From Thermogemmatispora sp042408735 (GTDB lineage: Bacteria > Chloroflexota > Ktedonobacteria > Ktedonobacterales > Ktedonobacteraceae), in contig NZ_JBHOQV010000118.1 of assembly GCF_042408735.1 (NCBI RefSeq), positions 1-64,000 on the forward strand: 64,000 nt of DNA. Reading direction: 5' to 3'. This document shows positions 34,663-42,416 of the stretch, piece by piece. The stretch's first letter is position 1. Every line of letters begins with the position of its first letter. The position numbers were made by a program, and so were the translations under genes. The notes under the pieces were generated by a model. It had not been told where the DNA came from. It searched no databases and saw nothing but the letters and a program-made list of their open reading frames with translations.

Positions 34663-35166
34663 ATGATACTCAGGGTTTCGACAAAAGGCGAGTATGGCGT
34701 ACGCCTCATGGTTGATCTGGCTCGCCACTATTACAGCTCGCGCCCGCGATCATTGACCGACATTGCCCAGGCCGAGCAATTATCTCTGGCCTATCTGGAG
34801 CAGCTTGTGAAGCTTCTGCGCGAAGCTGAGCCGCCGCTGGTGGTCAGCACGCGCGGGGCGCACGGTGGCTATCGGCTGAGTCGCCCGCCGGAGGAGATCA
34901 CGATGGGGGAGATCGTGCGGGTGTTGGAAGGTCCGATCGCGCCCATGATCTGCGCGACGGAAGGGGAGATGACCCAGGTCTGCAGCCTGCTGGACTCCTG
35001 CAAGACGAAGTTCCTCTGGGCCAGAGTGCGCGATGCCGTTGCCCAGACGCTGGACTCGATCACTCTCGCCGATCTGGTGGGCGTCTCTGAGCAGGAGACG
35101 CAGAACGCTCCGACGCACTTTATCTCCATCTCGGATATCCGCGTGGCTCCATCTTCGGCGCTGTGA
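34663..35166 (+). CDS. Rrf2/IscR-family regulator
   Basis: A 167-residue DNA-binding regulator. The winged HTH is at 1-80 (MILRVSTKGEYGVRLMVDLA, IAQAEQLSLAYLEQLVKLLR, RGAHGGYRLSRP). Cys97, Cys107 and Cys113 (C-x9-C-x5-C) sit where IscR holds its Fe-S cluster, with wider first spacing than IscR. It lies 525 bp upstream of sufC on the same strand, so I infer it senses Fe-S supply and represses the suf operon. No promoter stands out in the 525-bp gap. AAAGGAG lies 7 bp before the ATG. Confidence 0.88.
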   Translation: MILRVSTKGEYGVRLMVDLARHYYSSRPRSLTDIAQAEQLSLAYLEQLVKLLREAEPPLVVSTRGAHGGYRLSRPPEEITMGEIVRVLEGPIAPMICATEGEMTQVCSLLDSCKTKFLWARVRDAVAQTLDSITLADLVGVSEQETQNAPTHFISISDIRVAPSSAL

Positions 35167-35690
35167 GCTGGACTGAGACGGAGTCGCTAGTTCGAAGTCC
35201 GGAGATGAAAGCGGTGAGGGCCTGCCGGTGAGGCGAGGGGCTGGCGGTGGTTGAGGGAGCTGGGCTGAGGGCGGGAAGGGCTGGTGCTCGGAGCGATCGC
35301 GGGCGGCACAACCCGCTGCCGGTTGTGGCCCTGGTGACATAGACAGGCAGACAGGCTGATGAGCGAACAGCTCGCCTTCCCTCGCCTTCCCTGACCGCTG
35401 GTGGGGGAAGCCGAAAGAGCCGGGTCGGACCCTGGCGGAGCGGGTGCGCCAGGCGAGCGATCTCTCTCTCGCCGCCGACCGGGAGCGCTGCCGTTCAACC
35501 AGCAACTCAGGCCGCTTCTCGAGCGGCTCGCTGGTTCGGGCAGGCCACCTTCCTGCCAGCTTCGCCTTTGTGTCTGGCTCTGCTCCGACTCTGCCCGTTC
35601 AACGCTGCTGAGAACAAACAGGAAGCTCTGGCTATCAGGCTGAGGTAGCTTTATCTCAAGCTCTTCTTCCAAGGAGGATGGTTTTCGCTA
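35167..35690. other. Gap between Rrf2 gene and sufC
   Basis: No supported gene in 524 bp. The sequence is GC-rich with no clear consensus promoter or terminator. AAGGAGG at about 35671-35677 serves sufC at a slightly long spacing. Confidence 0.4.
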
Positions 35691-36506
35691 ATGGCTTCAG
35701 AATTGGTTATCAAGAATCTTCACGCCAGCATTGAGGGCAAGCCCATTTTGCGCGGCGTTGACCTGGTGGTGCGGCAGGGCGAGGTCCATGCCCTGATGGG
35801 CCCCAATGGCTCAGGCAAGAGTACCCTGGCCAACGTGATTATGGGCAACCCCAAGTACGAGGTCACCGACGGGGAGATCTGGTTTAAGGGAGAGAATATC
35901 CTCGAATATTCCCCGGACCGCCGTGCTCGCATGGGCCTCTTCCTGGCGTTCCAATATCCGATGGCGATCCCGGGCGTGAGTGTGGCAAACTTTTTGCGTC
36001 GCGCGCTGGAGGCTGTGCGCGAAGGCCCCAGGCCCGTTGGTGAGGAAACCCCCAGCGGCAGGCCGGCCTCGCGTAAGACCATCCCCCCCGCCGAGTTTCG
36101 CAATTTGCTGCGCGAAAAGATGAAGCTGCTCAAGGTCGATAACAGCTTTATCAACCGCTCGATCAACGATGGCTTCTCCGGGGGCGAGAAGAAGCGCGCC
36201 GAGATCCTGCAGATGGCTCTGCTGGAGCCGGAGATCGCCATGATGGATGAGACCGACTCGGGCCTCGATATCGATGCCCTTAAGATCGTCTCCGATAGCG
36301 TCAACGCCCTCCGTGGTCCTAAGCTGGGTCTGCTGGTAATCACCCACTATCAGCGTATCCTCAACTATATCGTGCCCGATTTCGTTCATGTGATGTTCGA
36401 CGGGCGCATTGTGCGCTCCGGCGGCAAGGAGCTGGCTCTGGAGCTGGAGGAGAAAGGGTACGAGTGGCTCCGTCCCGAGGGGAGCGAGGTGGGCGTCAAT
36501 GACTGA
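35691..36506 (+). CDS. sufC: Fe-S cluster assembly ATPase SufC
   Basis: A 271-residue ABC-type ATPase that drives the SufB/D scaffold. Walker A is GPNGSGKST near residue 43, the signature FSGGEKKRAEI near 164, and Walker B with its unusual SufC sequence IAMMDETDSGLDIDALKI. It is about 20 residues longer than typical SufC because of a Pro/Arg-rich insert (EGPRPVGEETPSGRP) before the signature. The stop overlaps the ATG of the SufD gene by 8 bp (ATGACTGA), indicating tight coupling. It is first in sufC-sufD-sufS-sufU. Confidence 0.95.
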   Translation: MASELVIKNLHASIEGKPILRGVDLVVRQGEVHALMGPNGSGKSTLANVIMGNPKYEVTDGEIWFKGENILEYSPDRRARMGLFLAFQYPMAIPGVSVANFLRRALEAVREGPRPVGEETPSGRPASRKTIPPAEFRNLLREKMKLLKVDNSFINRSINDGFSGGEKKRAEILQMALLEPEIAMMDETDSGLDIDALKIVSDSVNALRGPKLGLLVITHYQRILNYIVPDFVHVMFDGRIVRSGGKELALELEEKGYEWLRPEGSEVGVND

Positions 36507-37959
36507 GGCTCTGGCTACAACCGGCTTTTCCCGCGAGGCTGTCATCGCGCTTTCGCGCCACAAGGGTGAGCCTGAGTGGATGCTGCAGAAGCGCCTGGAA
36601 GCCTGGGAGATCTATGAGCAGACACCGGCCCCTCTGGGGCGGCGCGGCGATCTGGGAACGCTGCAGCGGCTGGCTCGTTTCCACTTCGAGGAGCTGCGTT
36701 CCTATCTGCCTGCCGATGGCAACGGGGCGCTGCCGGCTCCCATTGAGGAGGGGCTGCGCGATGCCCTGGTCGGTTCGGCTGAGCGCTCGGGCCTGGTGCT
36801 GCAGCGCAACAGCTCGGTGGTGCGGGTGGAGCTGTCCGATGAACTGAAGAGCCGCGGGGTGATTCTGACCGACCTCGATACGGCGGTGCGCGAGCATGGC
36901 GATCTGGTGCAGCGCTACTTTATGACCCAGGCTGTGCCGCTGGCCACCGATAAGTATACGGCCCTGCATGCCGCTTTCTGGAGCGGCGGAGTCTTCCTCT
37001 ACATTCCTAGCGGCGTGGAGATCGAGGAGCCAATCCTGGCCCAGATCTGGCTCGATTCGCCCTCGGCGGCAGCTTTTGCCCACACCCTGATTATTGCCGA
37101 TGAGCTGAGCAGCGCCCGCTATGTAGAGGAGTATGCTTCGGCCTTCGAGGGCGAGCAGCCTTCTCTGCTGAGCGCGGTGGTCGAGGTCTTTACGAAGAAT
37201 GGGGCTCGCATTGAGTTCACCAGCCTCCAGGACCTGGGCCGCAATGTCTGGAGCGTGATGCATAAGAATTCGATCCATGAGGCCGATAGCAGCGTCTCCT
37301 GGGTAATGGCCGATCTGGGGAGCCGCCTGACGTTCTCGAACATCGGCTCGAATCTGGTCGGCAACGGCAGCGCTGCTGAGCTGGTGGGCGTCTTCTTCAG
37401 CGACCAGGATCAGCGCTTTGTGATTAAGAGTCTCTCGAATCATGTCGGCCTGTCGACCAATGCGGAGACGCTGGTACACGGGGCGCTGACCGATGAGTCG
37501 CGCGTGGAGTTCGATGGGATGATCCGCGTCCAGCCGGGGGCTCAGCAAACGGCCTCCTTCTTGTCGGAGCATAATCTGCTGCTGAGCAAGCATTGTCGGG
37601 CGGAGGCGATCCCTGGCCTGGAGATCGGTGCCAACGAGGTGAGCGCCAGCCACGGGGCGACCACCGGCCAGATCGATGAGGAGCAGCTCTTCTACTTGAT
37701 GGCTCGTGGCCTGCCCAAGGATGAGGCCGAGCGCATCATTGTCCAGGGCTTCTTTGAGCCGGTGCTGCAGCGCATCTCGCTCGATAGTTTGCGCACGCGC
37801 CTGCGCCGCAATATTGTGCGCCGCATGCGCGGCGGCCACGAGTCCGAGGCCGATTGGCTCGAGGCTCAGGAGCGCTGGGAGATCGAAGGCGTCGATGAGG
37901 GCGCGGTCAGCTTCGATCGCCCTTCGGAAGAGGAGGAGATCCGTCTGCTGCCGGAGTAG
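36499..37959 (+). CDS. sufD: SufB/SufD-family scaffold protein, SufD-like
   Basis: A 486-residue member of the SufBD family, the only one in the operon. The C-terminal core reads LLLSKHCRAEAIPGLEIGAN, then SASHGATTGQIDEEQLFYLMARG. The SHGAT motif and its His are SufD features; SufB has EHEAT there. The N-terminus (SRHKGEPEWMLQKRLEAWEI) has the EPEWML stretch common in SufB and in Gram-positive SufD. A Cys sits one residue after SKH. I infer it may form the homodimeric scaffold alone, or pair with a SufB encoded elsewhere. The ATG at 36499 overlaps sufC; the longer reading to 36409 is a shadow. Confidence 0.88.
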   Translation: MTEALATTGFSREAVIALSRHKGEPEWMLQKRLEAWEIYEQTPAPLGRRGDLGTLQRLARFHFEELRSYLPADGNGALPAPIEEGLRDALVGSAERSGLVLQRNSSVVRVELSDELKSRGVILTDLDTAVREHGDLVQRYFMTQAVPLATDKYTALHAAFWSGGVFLYIPSGVEIEEPILAQIWLDSPSAAAFAHTLIIADELSSARYVEEYASAFEGEQPSLLSAVVEVFTKNGARIEFTSLQDLGRNVWSVMHKNSIHEADSSVSWVMADLGSRLTFSNIGSNLVGNGSAAELVGVFFSDQDQRFVIKSLSNHVGLSTNAETLVHGALTDESRVEFDGMIRVQPGAQQTASFLSEHNLLLSKHCRAEAIPGLEIGANEVSASHGATTGQIDEEQLFYLMARGLPKDEAERIIVQGFFEPVLQRISLDSLRTRLRRNIVRRMRGGHESEADWLEAQERWEIEGVDEGAVSFDRPSEEEEIRLLPE

Positions 37960-38035
37960 GCTGGCCTGCGACCGCGCGCAAGCAGGGCGGCGCCTACCTG
38001 TGACCCCCCTGCTGGCCAGGCCAGGGACGGAGGAA

Positions 38036-38050
38036 GCGAGCCTTGCTCGC
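38036..38050 (+). promoter_or_regulatory. Hairpin after sufD followed by pyrimidine tract
   Basis: GCGAGC (38036-38041) and GCTCGC (38045-38050) with a 3-nt loop, followed by a CT-rich tract with TTTCTTTCTTTCTT to about 38084. It may partly terminate or slow transcription between sufD and sufS. Confidence 0.45.
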
Positions 38051-38182
38051 GGCTCCTCCTCTTCTTTCTTTCTTTCTTGTCTTGCTGGCCTGCCCTCGGT
38101 CGCGCTAGGGCGTCCGCCCGCGCGGCCAGCCGAGGCCGCCTCCTGTCCGCCCTGCCTGGTGGCAGCGCTGGAGTTGCTCGCT

Positions 38183-38211
38183 TGCTCCCTCGCCCGCTGA
38201 GCGGGGGAGCA
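38183..38211 (+). promoter_or_regulatory. Structured leader hairpin before sufS
   Basis: TGCTCC and CCCGC on the left pair with GCGGG and GGAGCA on the right, loop TGA, with a 4-nt bulge. It lies 49 bp before the sufS ATG in a 300-bp gap without a gene. No U-run follows. Confidence 0.4.
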
Positions 38212-38259
38212 GATGGTCGTCTCACTCAAGAGTTAGAGAGAAAGAGATCAGGGAATACA

Positions 38260-39519
38260 ATGCAGGACGTCGTTGAGGTGCGCCGCGAGCCGCGCAGCGT
38301 GGAGGAAATCCGACGCGATTTCCCGATCCTGGCGCGGCAGGTTCATGGCAAGCCGCTGGTCTATCTGGATAGCGCGGCCAGTTCGCAGAAGCCGCTGGCG
38401 GTCATCGAGGCCATGAATGCCTACTATCGCAGCACGCATGCCAATGTGCATCGTGGGGTCTACGAGATCAGCGAGGAGGCGACTGCGGCTCTGGAACGCG
38501 CGCGCACGAAGGTAGCCCGCTTTATCAATGCGCGCCAGAGCAAACAGATCATTTTTACGCGCAATACGACCGAGAGCATCAATCTGGTGGCCTATAGCTG
38601 GGGCTGGGCCAACGTCAGGGTCGGCGACCTGATCGTGCTAACGGGGATGGAGCATCACAGCAACCTGGTTCCCTGGCAGCTACTGGCCCAACGCACGGGG
38701 GCGCGGCTGGAATTTGTGCCGGTGACGCCCGAGGGCCTGCTGCAGTTGGATGTCTATGCCCGTTTGCTGGAAGAGGGGCCGAAGCTGGTGGCCTTTACCC
38801 ATATGTCCAATGTGCTGGGAACGATCAACCCTGTGAAGGAGATGATTGCCCAGGCTCACGCCGCTGGTGCTTTGGCGCTGGTAGATGCCGCCCAGAGCGC
38901 TCCCCATCTGCCTCTGGATGTCCAGGAGCTGGATGCCGATTTTGTCTGCTTTAGTGGCCATAAGATGCTCGGTCCCACAGGAATCGGGGTGCTCTACGGC
39001 AAACGCGAGCTGCTTGAGGCTATGCCGCCTTTCCTGGGAGGCGGCGATATGATCCGCAGTGTGAGCCTGCGTTCCTCGACCTGGAATGATCTGCCCTGGA
39101 AGTTCGAGGCGGGCACGCCGGCCATCGCTGAGGCGGTGGGCCTGGGCGCGGCGATCGACTATTTGAGCGCGCTCGGGATGGAATGGGTGCGCGAACATGA
39201 GCGGGCGATTACGGCCTATGCCCTGGAGCGCCTGCGCACCGTTCCTCAGTTGCGGCTCTATGGACCCCTCACCGAGGAGGTGCGCGGCGGGGTGATTTCC
39301 TTTACGCTGGCCGATATCCACCCTCACGACCTGGCCTCGATCCTTGATCAGGAGTTCGGGGTGGCCATTCGGGCCGGTCACCATTGCGCACAGCCTCTGA
39401 TGGAGCATCTGGGCCTGGCTGCAACGGCCCGCGCGAGCTTCTATGTCTATACGCTGCCGGAGGAGATCGACGTGCTGGTCCAGGGCCTGCGGCGGGCGCT
39501 GGAGATTTTCCAGCTCTAG
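38260..39519 (+). CDS. sufS: Cysteine desulfurase SufS
   Basis: A 419-residue group II cysteine desulfurase that releases sulfur from cysteine as a persulfide for cluster assembly. The PLP lysine is Lys235 in SGHKMLGPTG. The active-site Cys376 is in RAGHHCAQPLM, the short-loop form typical of SufS. Other family marks are YLDSAASSQKP, STHANVHRGVY and MEHHSNLVPW. Its partner SufU follows 205 bp downstream. A 300-bp structured gap separates it from sufD, so it may have its own promoter or attenuation. The ATG at 38260 is the family start; upstream codons are not. Confidence 0.95.
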   Translation: MQDVVEVRREPRSVEEIRRDFPILARQVHGKPLVYLDSAASSQKPLAVIEAMNAYYRSTHANVHRGVYEISEEATAALERARTKVARFINARQSKQIIFTRNTTESINLVAYSWGWANVRVGDLIVLTGMEHHSNLVPWQLLAQRTGARLEFVPVTPEGLLQLDVYARLLEEGPKLVAFTHMSNVLGTINPVKEMIAQAHAAGALALVDAAQSAPHLPLDVQELDADFVCFSGHKMLGPTGIGVLYGKRELLEAMPPFLGGGDMIRSVSLRSSTWNDLPWKFEAGTPAIAEAVGLGAAIDYLSALGMEWVREHERAITAYALERLRTVPQLRLYGPLTEEVRGGVISFTLADIHPHDLASILDQEFGVAIRAGHHCAQPLMEHLGLAATARASFYVYTLPEEIDVLVQGLRRALEIFQL

Positions 39520-39724
39520 GTCTATAATAATCCCATGCCTGGCCACTCTACGCTGCCCGCCTGCCTGCAGACTGCTGCCGCCGGCTGGCCGCGCTTGCGC
39601 CGGGCCGTGGTAGATTGGAGACCAGGTGAGGCGAGGTAGACCCGAGGTAGGCAGGACAGGCCAGGGCTGGTCTCTGCTGGGCTATCTGGCCGCCTGGTCG
39701 ATTCCTTTCCTGGGAGGCAGCGCT

Positions 39725-40135
39725 ATGTCGATGGATTATCGTGAGTATATTCTGGACCATTATCGCGATCCGCGCAACTATGGGCGGCTGGAGAATCCGA
39801 CGGTGCACGTTGAGGATTCAAATCCGCTCTGTGGCGATCAGGTGAGCATGGACCTCCTGGTCGAGGGCGATCGCGTTACGGCGGTGCGCTTTCAGGGACG
39901 AGGCTGTGCGATCAGCCAGGCGGCCACTTCGATGCTCACGGAGATGGTGCAGGGCAAGAGCGTGCAGGAGGTGGTACGTCTGGGCAAAGATGATATCCTG
40001 GAGGCCCTGGGTATCCCGATCAGTCCTGCGCGTATGAAGTGTGCCTTCCTGGGCTTGCGCGTGCTGCATAAGAGCCTGGTTCTGGCTGGCCTGGAGCGCC
40101 CGACGGACTCCGACGAGCGCGATGAGGAGCTGTAA
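39725..40135 (+). CDS. sufU: Fe-S assembly protein SufU (insertion-less form)
   Basis: A 136-residue IscU/SufU-family zinc protein that takes the persulfide from SufS. Ligands are Cys36 and Asp38 (NPLCGD), Cys61 (GRGCAIS) and Cys106 (ARMKCAFLGLRVL). Typical SufU, as in Bacillus, has an extra loop of about 17-20 residues between the second and third Cys; here the spacing is 45, close to IscU's 43. But the His that precedes the last Cys in IscU is Lys here, as in SufU. So it is a SufU by motif and an IscU by length. GGGAGG lies 8 bp before the ATG. Confidence 0.9.
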   Translation: MSMDYREYILDHYRDPRNYGRLENPTVHVEDSNPLCGDQVSMDLLVEGDRVTAVRFQGRGCAISQAATSMLTEMVQGKSVQEVVRLGKDDILEALGIPISPARMKCAFLGLRVLHKSLVLAGLERPTDSDERDEEL

Positions 40136-40216
40136 GCCCGGCTGGTGGGCCCTGGCTGATTGCTTGCACTACTGCCGAGCGAGTTCCTGAAGCGATAGAA
40201 AGGAGCAGCCTGAAAG

Positions 40217-40951
40217 ATGCGCCTTGAGGGTAAAGTGGCGGTGATTACCGGCGTGAGCCACGCCGGTCAGATGGGTTTTGCTCTGGCCGGCTTTTTTGCT
40301 GAGGAGGGGGCCAGGCTGGTGATCGCCTCTCGCAGTGGGGAGCGCGTGGCGGCTCGGGCCGCCGAGTTGCAGGCGCGTGGGGCCCTCGTCAAAGGGGTGG
40401 CCGCCGACCTGACGAGCGAGGAGGGTGCACAGCACCTGGTCGAGGAGGCCCTGCAATGGCAGGGACGCGTCGACGTCCTGGTCAACCTGGCTGGCGGGCT
40501 GACAAAGTATGGACCCCCTCATGAGGTCTCGTTGCAGGACTGGGAGAGCGAGCTGAATAATAATTTGCGCACGACTTTTCTCTGCACACGCGCGGTTTGG
40601 CCGTCGATGCTGGCCCAGGGAGGTGGCAAGATCATCAACTTTAGTCGGGCCTATAGCATTCAGAATGCGGGAGCACAGACGCTGGCCTACAACTGCGCCA
40701 AAGCTGGGGTGGATGCTCTCACCCGGACCTTTGCCCAGGCCGGGAAGGGTGTGGGAATCTACGTTAATGCCATCGCCCCCGGCCTGATCGCCACTCAGGC
40801 GAATCTCGAGGAGCTGCATCCCTCCCCCACAGAGCTGCGCAGCAAGTGGGTCAGCCCGCGCGAGGTGGCTGAGGTTGCCATCTTTCTGGCCAGTGCCGCC
40901 AGCGATGGCGTCACAGGGGCTATTATCCCCGTTCAGGGGCGCGGCATCTGA
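40217..40951 (+). CDS. Short-chain dehydrogenase/reductase in the suf operon
   Basis: A 244-residue NAD(P)-dependent SDR. The cofactor motif is TGVSHAGQMG, which departs from the usual TGxxxGxG by having Gln before the final Gly pair. NLAGG replaces NNAG, NFSRAYS holds the serine, and YNCAKAG the catalytic Tyr/Lys. RLVIASRSG suggests NADP. AAGGAG lies about 11 bp before the ATG. It starts 81 bp after sufU and 160 bp before the Rieske gene on the same strand, so it probably belongs to the operon, but no SDR is a known part of Fe-S assembly. A reductase using the neighbouring Rieske protein is possible. Confidence 0.85.
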   Translation: MRLEGKVAVITGVSHAGQMGFALAGFFAEEGARLVIASRSGERVAARAAELQARGALVKGVAADLTSEEGAQHLVEEALQWQGRVDVLVNLAGGLTKYGPPHEVSLQDWESELNNNLRTTFLCTRAVWPSMLAQGGGKIINFSRAYSIQNAGAQTLAYNCAKAGVDALTRTFAQAGKGVGIYVNAIAPGLIATQANLEELHPSPTELRSKWVSPREVAEVAIFLASAASDGVTGAIIPVQGRGI

Positions 40952-41111
40952 GCCTGATCGGTGGGGTGAGCAGAGGGACTGCCCTTCAGCCGCGCCCACC
41001 TGAGAGTCTGCCCGCCTGTTGTCGGCAAGACCACGAGAGGGAGGCGTTACGCTTGCTGGCTGCCTGGCTGACTGCGATTCAGGCAAAAGCTGGCGAGGGG
41101 AGGAGATTGCT

Positions 41112-41429
41112 ATGAGTGATTTTGTCGCCGTTGCGCGCTGGGACGAGCTGGGAGAGGGCGAGCTGCTAGGGGTGGAAGTTGATGGCGAGCCGGTCTGTCT
41201 GGCCAAAGTCGAAGGGGTGGTCTATGCCTGTAATGGCGAATGCACCCACGTTGGAGGGCGCCTTTACGAGGGGGAGCTGCAGGGCAGCGTGCTCACCTGT
41301 CCCGTCCATGGAGCCCAGTTCGATCTGCGGACCGGCAAGGTCGTGCGAGGTCCCGCCCGTCAGGACCTGGTGCTCTATCCTGTGCGCGTTGAGGACGGTC
41401 TGATTAAGGTGGCTCTCCCTCCCGAATGA
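41112..41429 (+). CDS. Rieske-type 2Fe-2S ferredoxin
   Basis: A 105-residue soluble Rieske ferredoxin, like the electron carriers of aromatic-ring dioxygenases or the NirD small subunit. The cluster ligands are Cys44-His46 (ECTHVGG) and Cys63-His66 (TCPVHGAQF). The beta-sandwich ends FDLRTGKVVRGPA and LVLYPVRVEDG are typical. No membrane helix. It is last in the suf cluster on the same strand, with AGGAG 8 bp before the ATG. In several bacteria a Rieske protein follows suf genes; its partner here is not known. Confidence 0.92.
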   Translation: MSDFVAVARWDELGEGELLGVEVDGEPVCLAKVEGVVYACNGECTHVGGRLYEGELQGSVLTCPVHGAQFDLRTGKVVRGPARQDLVLYPVRVEDGLIKVALPPE

Positions 41430-41601
41430 ATAGGCTGCGGCCGGCTGTCCTGCAAGTCCGATAGGTGCCGAACTGGCTTTGGCCCTTCGCTTGCCTGCTG
41501 CCGTTGTCCTGTCGGCCCGCCACAGGCAGGCCAGCGGCGAGGCAGGGACTCTGCCGCTCATAGCCAGCGCCAGCCGTCGCCGATTCTGCGCGGAAATCCT
41601 C

Positions 41602-41630
41602 TTGCGCAGTCGCGGAAGACCCCCTACAAT
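41602..41630 (+). promoter_or_regulatory. Candidate promoter for the DUF457 gene
   Basis: TTGCGC (41602-41607), 17 bp, TACAAT (41625-41630), 65 bp before the ATG at 41696. An inverted pair CTGCGC/GCGCAG at 41586-41609 overlaps the -35. Confidence 0.45.
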
Positions 41631-41695
41631 AGCCGCGTGAAACCTTCACTCAAGGAAGAAGCCCAATCTTCACTGCGGATGGAGAAAACGCTGTT

Positions 41696-42295
41696 ATGGT
41701 AGGCAGGTCACATCTTCTCATAGGTCTCACGGCGGGCGTTGTGCTTGACAGTCTGGTCCACCTGAGTGGTCCCCCGATTACCCTGGCGCCGAGCGTGCCG
41801 CTCAAGCTTGTTGTAGCTAAGGCGATCTACTACGTCGCCGTCGGCTTTGGCTCCTTGCTGCCGGATATCGACAATGCACACAGCACGCTTGGGCGCAGGT
41901 TTGGTTGGATCAGCCGCGAGATTCAGCATATAGCAGGCCACCGTACTCTCTTCCACAGCCTCCTCGGCCTGCTCCTGGGGTCGCTGCTCGCTCTCGGAGC
42001 CCAACAACTTGTCCTCTCCTTGCTGGCAATGCGTGGCCTGAGCGCTCCCGCAAGCCTCATGAATGCCACCCATATGATCTTCTTCGCCGTGCTCTTCGGC
42101 TGCATCGTCCACATTCTCTGCGATGCCCTGACTGAGGGAGGCGTACCCCTCTTCTGGCCCAACCCGAAACGCTTTGGGTTCCCGCCCAATCCAGATTGGC
42201 GCTTTCGTACTGGGACCTGGCCGGAATATGTCATCGTCTGGTCCTTTATCATCCTGGTAGGCGTTGGAATCTGGCAGAATGTCATTTATATATAA
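41696..42295 (+). CDS. Membrane-bound metal-dependent hydrolase (DUF457/YdjM family)
   Basis: A 199-residue integral membrane protein with about five helices. The family's metal-binding residues are visible: GRSHLLIG, LLPDIDNAHS, HRTLFHSLLG and HILCDALTEGGVPLFWP. It ends in DWRFRTGTWPEYVIVW, the usual C-terminal part. Members such as YdjM are LexA-controlled and are proposed phospholipase-like hydrolases, but the substrate is unknown. No LexA box is recognisable here. The DUF2079 protein follows 121 bp downstream on the same strand. Confidence 0.85.
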   Translation: MVGRSHLLIGLTAGVVLDSLVHLSGPPITLAPSVPLKLVVAKAIYYVAVGFGSLLPDIDNAHSTLGRRFGWISREIQHIAGHRTLFHSLLGLLLGSLLALGAQQLVLSLLAMRGLSAPASLMNATHMIFFAVLFGCIVHILCDALTEGGVPLFWPNPKRFGFPPNPDWRFRTGTWPEYVIVWSFIILVGVGIWQNVIYI

Positions 42296-42416
42296 GGGGA
42301 TCGATAGAGAGAGGACAGGGGGAGCCGGGCCAGGAGAGGGTCAGGTAGCGAAGAAAGGGGCCAGGAGAGAGAAGGCGAGAGGGGCAGTGAGCGAGAAAGA
42401 GCGGCAAACAAGGGCT

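Noticed and set aside
36496..38229. 577-residue minus-strand ORF opposite sufD
   Set aside because: Shadow of sufD: high GC keeps the other frame open. It has no ribosome site, no domain, and Arg/Gln/His-rich noise composition.
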